Shown here one piece after another: positions 52,685 through 56,232 of a stretch of 56,232 bases of DNA (positions within the stretch are counted from its first letter, which is position 1; every line of letters begins with the position of its first letter). The translations under genes were made by a program, and so were the position numbers. This DNA comes from Aquirhabdus sp. Its GTDB lineage: Bacteria; Pseudomonadota; Gammaproteobacteria; Pseudomonadales; Moraxellaceae. The DNA is taken from positions 1 to 56,232 of the forward strand of contig JASLGO010000018.1 of assembly GCA_030150135.1 (NCBI GenBank), in the 5' to 3' direction. The notes under the pieces were generated by a model. The model ran no database searches and had not been told where the DNA came from. It saw nothing but the letters and a program-made list of their open reading frames with translations.

Positions 52685-52918
52685 GAGCTTAATTCACTCA
52701 GGAAAACATGACGGTTCTTTCGACTTTTATCTTGTGTTTTCTAAGCGTGCTGGTGAAGCATTGACATACAAATGGTGACAAAATCGAATCTGTTTGTCCT
52801 GTAATTTGATTGTTGTTGATCTGTAATAGCGCTATGGTAATGGTAGATAATTTTATCCAAAGCATTTTGATTTAAAAACGTGTTGTATTTAATTCAGTAA
52901 CTATAGGTGGAAAAAGCC

Positions 52919-54823
52919 TTGAACGATATCTTCAAAAATACGGTGCTGTGGCTGATTGTGATCGGCGTCGTGGCAATGGTATTTCTCAATTTTGACAATA
53001 AGAAAAAGCCAGAGGCTCTGAGCTATTCTGAGTTTGTGACTGCGGTCAATGCTGGGCAGGTGAAGAGTGTCAAAATTGATGGCGAAAGCATTCAAGGCCA
53101 ACGTAAGGACAGTTCTACGTTTGAAACCGTACGTCCAAGCATCCCAGACAATGCATTATTGCCAAGCTTGACTGCACAAAAAGTTGAAGTACAGGGTGCT
53201 GCCCCTGAGCGTCAAAGCGTTTGGATGCAACTTCTTGTTGCTAGCTTCCCAGTTCTGTTGATCATTGGCTTGATCATGTTTTTTATGCGGAATGCACAAG
53301 GTGGTGGTAGTGGTGGCGGCGGTGGTCGTGGTCCGATGAGCTTTGGTAAGTCTAAAGCAAAGATGCTGACCGAAGACCAAATCAAAGTTAATTTCACCGA
53401 TGTTGCTGGATGTGATGAGGCGAAAGCTGAATTGGTTGAGATCGTTGATTTCCTTCGTGATCCATCTAAATTTAAACGTCTTGGTGCGATGATTCCTCGT
53501 GGTGTGCTGATGGTTGGCCCACCAGGAACAGGTAAAACCCTACTTGCAAAAGCGGTTGCTGGCGAAGCGAAAGTACCGTTCTTCTCGATCTCTGGTTCTG
53601 ACTTCGTAGAAATGTTTGTGGGTGTCGGTGCGTCCCGTGTTCGCGATATGTTTGAACAAGCAAAACGTCATGCACCATGTATCATCTTTATCGACGAAAT
53701 TGATGCGGTGGGTCGTCATCGTGGTTCAGGCATGGGCGGCGGTAATGATGAGCGTGAACAAACATTGAACCAGATGTTGGTTGAGATGGATGGTTTCGAA
53801 GGTTCAGAAGGTGTCATCGTGATTGCGGCGACAAACCGTGCTGATGTGTTGGATAAAGCGTTATTGCGTCCAGGTCGTTTTGACCGTCAAGTTGCTGTGA
53901 GCTTGCCAGACATTAAGGGCCGTGAAGAGATTCTGAATGTTCATATGAAAAAATTGCCTTCGGCAACAGGTGTTGATACAAAAGTGTTAGCGCGTGGTAC
54001 ACCGGGTATGAGTGGTGCGGATTTGGCGAATCTGGTCAATGAAGCGGCATTGTTTGCGGCGCGTCGTAATAAGAACACTGTGGATATGCATGATTTTGAA
54101 GATGCTAAAGACAAAATCTTCATGGGTCCAGAACGTAAGTCGATGGTGATGCGTGATGAAGAACGCAAAAACACTGCTTATCATGAGGCAGGTCATGCGG
54201 TAGTTGCTGAGCTGTTGCCGAATACCGATCCTGTGCATAAAGTTACGATTATGCCGCGCGGTTGGGCGTTAGGTGTGACATGGCAATTGCCTGAATTTGA
54301 TCGTATCAGTAACTACAAAGACAAGATGTTGAATGAGTTATCGATCTTGTTTGGTGGTCGTATTGCTGAAGAAGTTTTTGTGAACCAGAAGTCTACAGGT
54401 GCATCTAATGACTTTGAGCGAGCAACCAAAATTGCGCGTGCCATGGTGACTAAATATGGTATGAGTGATGCGCTCGGTGTCATGGTGTACGAAGATGATT
54501 CACAAGATGGTGGTTATTTCGGCAAGATCGGCAACCGTACTGTGAGTGAAGCAACACAACAGTTGATTGATCAGGAAATTCGTCGCATCCTTGAAACGCA
54601 GTATACCGTTGCGCGTGATCTGATCGAGGCAAATAAAGACAAGATCGAGGTAATGGTAGAAGCATTGCTGAAATGGGAAACCATTGATCGTGATCAAGTC
54701 ATTGATATCATGGAAGGTCGCCAACCGCGCGAACCTAAAGTGTATGAGCCAGTGAATCCTGTGCCTGTATCTGTGACACCAGCTGAAGGCGCAGTGTTAC
54801 CTCCGCCATTACCAGCGATGTAA
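52919..54823 (+). CDS. ftsH: ATP-dependent zinc metalloprotease FtsH
   Basis: Hexameric membrane AAA+ protease that degrades membrane and regulatory proteins. Numbered from TTG 52919 (634 residues): TM1 at about 6-25, periplasmic domain, TM2 at about 98-118, a Gly-rich linker (GGGSGGGGGRG), Walker A GPPGTGKT (200-207), Walker B IIFIDEIDA, and zinc site HEAGH (422-426). The start TTG is favoured because AGGTGG lies 8 nt before it and the product begins MNDIFKNTVLW as in relatives; a GTG at 52907 would place the SD inside the gene. The Pro-rich C-terminus is long but family-like. Confidence 0.95.
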   Translation: MNDIFKNTVLWLIVIGVVAMVFLNFDNKKKPEALSYSEFVTAVNAGQVKSVKIDGESIQGQRKDSSTFETVRPSIPDNALLPSLTAQKVEVQGAAPERQSVWMQLLVASFPVLLIIGLIMFFMRNAQGGGSGGGGGRGPMSFGKSKAKMLTEDQIKVNFTDVAGCDEAKAELVEIVDFLRDPSKFKRLGAMIPRGVLMVGPPGTGKTLLAKAVAGEAKVPFFSISGSDFVEMFVGVGASRVRDMFEQAKRHAPCIIFIDEIDAVGRHRGSGMGGGNDEREQTLNQMLVEMDGFEGSEGVIVIAATNRADVLDKALLRPGRFDRQVAVSLPDIKGREEILNVHMKKLPSATGVDTKVLARGTPGMSGADLANLVNEAALFAARRNKNTVDMHDFEDAKDKIFMGPERKSMVMRDEERKNTAYHEAGHAVVAELLPNTDPVHKVTIMPRGWALGVTWQLPEFDRISNYKDKMLNELSILFGGRIAEEVFVNQKSTGASNDFERATKIARAMVTKYGMSDALGVMVYEDDSQDGGYFGKIGNRTVSEATQQLIDQEIRRILETQYTVARDLIEANKDKIEVMVEALLKWETIDRDQVIDIMEGRQPREPKVYEPVNPVPVSVTPAEGAVLPPPLPAM

Positions 54824-54841
54824 TAGATTATGGTTTGATTC

Positions 54842-54876
54842 AAGAAAGCCCTCGTTCAAACGGGGGCTTTCTTTAT
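54842..54876 (+). terminator. Terminator of ftsH
   Basis: Arms AAGAAAGCCCTCG (54842-54854) and CGGGGGCTTTCTT (54861-54873) around a 6-nt loop, with one T-G pair. The T-tract is short. Confidence 0.75.
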
Positions 54877-54921
54877 GGTTTTGATAACTGATGCCGGTAC
54901 TCAATTGGTTTAAATATACTT

Positions 54922-55779
54922 ATGAAATTACACGCTCTTCCTCAGCAGACATTGGTTTGTGGTCGCCATACGCTTGATCTTGCTCAACCTCACGTGATGG
55001 GGATTTTGAATGTTACGCCTGATTCATTTTCAGATGGAGGTCAATTTAATCATCTGGATGCGGCATTACGACAAGCGGAAAGCATGTTGAAGGATGGAGC
55101 GTCTATTCTCGATGTGGGTGGGGAATCGACTCGGCCAAATGCACAGGCGGTTTCTTTACAAGAAGAATTAGATCGGGTGATTCCTTTAATAGAAGCTCTA
55201 AATAGTCGATTTAATACGATAATCTCAATTGATACGAGTACGCCTGAAGTGTTCACAACGGCGGCACAGGCTGGTGCAACGATCTGGAATGATGTCCGAG
55301 CATTAACGCGTCCAAATGCACTTGAAGTCGCGGCAAAGTTAGATTTGCCTGTCGTGCTCATGCATATGCGCGGTGAGCCTGCAACGATGAATGATCTGGC
55401 GGTTTATTATGATGTGATTGGTGAAGTGAAAAATGAATTGCATCAACGTGTCGAGGCTGCGCTAGCTGCGGGTATTCGCCGAGAGAATATCATTCTGGAT
55501 ATGGGGTTTGGCTTTGCAAAAAATACGGCTCAAAGTTTAACGCTACTGAATGAGCTATGGCAGTTAAACGATCTCGGTTTTCCTTTATTGATGGGAATTT
55601 CGCGGAAGCGCGTACTGGGCGAGATTTTAGGGGGTGCAGCTGTGAATGAGCGTCTATATGCAGGGCTTTCAGCCGCATTACTGGGTGTACAGCAGGGCGT
55701 ATCCATTATCAGAACGCATGATGTACGGGCGACAGTTGAAATGTTAGCTGTGTTTAATCAGTTACCAGCTATTGAATAG
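54922..55779 (+). CDS. folP: Dihydropteroate synthase
   Basis: Condenses p-aminobenzoate with hydroxymethyl-dihydropterin diphosphate in folate synthesis; the sulfonamide target. The start of the fold is VMGILNVTPDSFSDGG (about residues 24-39), followed by ILDVGGESTRPNA, NDVRAL, MHMRGEPATMN and the C-terminal SIIRTHDV. All loops that bind pterin and pABA are intact. The length of 285 residues is normal. It follows ftsH, as in many gammaproteobacteria, but the intervening terminator and 98-bp gap suggest some independence. Confidence 0.95.
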   Translation: MKLHALPQQTLVCGRHTLDLAQPHVMGILNVTPDSFSDGGQFNHLDAALRQAESMLKDGASILDVGGESTRPNAQAVSLQEELDRVIPLIEALNSRFNTIISIDTSTPEVFTTAAQAGATIWNDVRALTRPNALEVAAKLDLPVVLMHMRGEPATMNDLAVYYDVIGEVKNELHQRVEAALAAGIRRENIILDMGFGFAKNTAQSLTLLNELWQLNDLGFPLLMGISRKRVLGEILGGAAVNERLYAGLSAALLGVQQGVSIIRTHDVRATVEMLAVFNQLPAIE

Positions 55780-55837
55780 ATGATTCTTGAAGGATATGTT
55801 TTTTAACCTCTGATTTTAGTTGGTTAGATTGAAGTAG

Positions 55838-55870
55838 AAGCAGCCTATTGTCATGATGGGCTGCTTTTTT
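55838..55870 (+). terminator. Terminator of folP
   Basis: Stem AAGCAGCCTAT (55838-55848) / ATGGGCTGCTT (55856-55866), one T-G pair, 7-nt loop, followed by T6. Confidence 0.85.
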
Positions 55871-55957
55871 ATGGTTTGTATTCATGGTGATGTTTAGCAA
55901 TTTGAGTCAGGACACGCAGGTCGTGTTATGGCACATTAACCCTAAGTCTTAAGCTGA

Positions 55958-56232
55958 ATGAATACGATGAACCATACCAAAGCAGAGCTGTATGCGGCAC
56001 GTTTTAACCAAGTCTTTGATTACATCGATAAGCATCTGGATGATCCCTCAATGTAGAGGATTTAAGCCGTGTGGCGTATTTTTCTAAATTCCATTTTCAT
56101 CGACAGTTTTCAGAGTATTGCGGGATTAGTGTCAATCGCTATATTCAACTGATTAAACTCAAACGAGCCTCTCATCGTTTGGTATTCAATCCTGACGAAC
56201 GAGTGATTGATATTGCGCTGGATGCAGGTTTT
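55958..56232 (+). pseudogene. AraC-family regulator gene, frameshifted and cut by window end
   Basis: From ATG 55958 the frame encodes a typical AraC/GyrI-type start (residues AELYAARFNQVFDYIDKHLDDP) up to 56047, then meets TAG at 56054. In the -1-shifted frame from CTC at 56047 the protein continues LNVEDLSRVAYFSKFHFHRQFSEYCG and on through ERVIDIALDAGF to the window end, the two helix-turn-helix units of the AraC domain. A single missing base in the CCC run at 56045-56047 explains it. Either the gene is broken or the read has a homopolymer error. The rest of the gene lies outside the window. Confidence 0.8.

Overview
The window is a chromosomal segment of a moderately AT-rich gammaproteobacterium. 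The gene set and protein style (prlC-yheV pair, divergent yhbY / rlmE-ftsH-folP block, a 700-residue TRAP permease, Wza-Wzb-Wzc capsule export genes) suggest Moraxellaceae, i.e. a relative of Acinetobacter. This placement is inferred from gene content only. No prophage, plasmid replication gene, integrase, transposase or CRISPR array is visible.

Left part (1-21.6 kb), mostly housekeeping and transport: a TRAP-type large permease (possibly cut by the window edge), a DMT/EamA permease, a small membrane/coiled-coil protein, yheV-prlC, RNase R, tRNA-Leu(CAG), an AI-2E/PerM-family permease, a small lipoprotein, tRNA-Ser(GCT), tRNA-Arg(ACG), a membrane diguanylate cyclase, a two-gene RND efflux operon with a divergent TetR regulator, a secreted DNA/RNA endonuclease, the Kup potassium transporter and tRNA-Ser(GGA). 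A 200-bp foldback element lies upstream of the small membrane protein gene, and a REP-like cluster lies between the TRAP and DMT genes.

Central part (21.6-51.0 kb), a Wzx/Wzy-type capsule or exopolysaccharide locus, all on the + strand. It starts with an AT-rich leader of about 680 bp, then wza-wzb-wzc (export and tyrosine phosphoregulation). Precursor genes follow: a TviB/TviC-like pair (UDP-GlcNAcA / UDP-GalNAcA), fnlABC (UDP-N-acetyl-L-fucosamine), and a 4,6-dehydratase, aminotransferase and acetyltransferase that with a small initiating transferase should make and load a 2,4-diamino-2,4,6-trideoxy sugar (QuiNAc4NAc type). There is one flippase (Wzx), one polymerase candidate (Wzy), four GT-B glycosyltransferases including a WbuB-like one, and a hexapeptide acyltransferase. 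Three exported proteins embedded in the locus are not standard capsule genes: a 788-residue secreted protein that looks like a TIM-barrel glycosidase, a poly-Gly outer-membrane lipoprotein and a beta-barrel outer membrane protein. A strong terminator at about 50.97 kb closes the locus.

Right part (51-56.2 kb): a small secreted basic protein, yhbY, divergent rlmE-ftsH, folP, and the start of an AraC-family regulator gene that carries a frameshift and runs off the window.

The most interesting points are the secreted TIM-barrel protein inside the polysaccharide locus, the lipoprotein/OMP pair splitting the diamino-sugar genes, a promoter-terminator unit in the wza leader (small RNA or attenuator), a promoter overlapped by a perfect inverted repeat inside the locus, the foldback element, and the frameshifted AraC gene.
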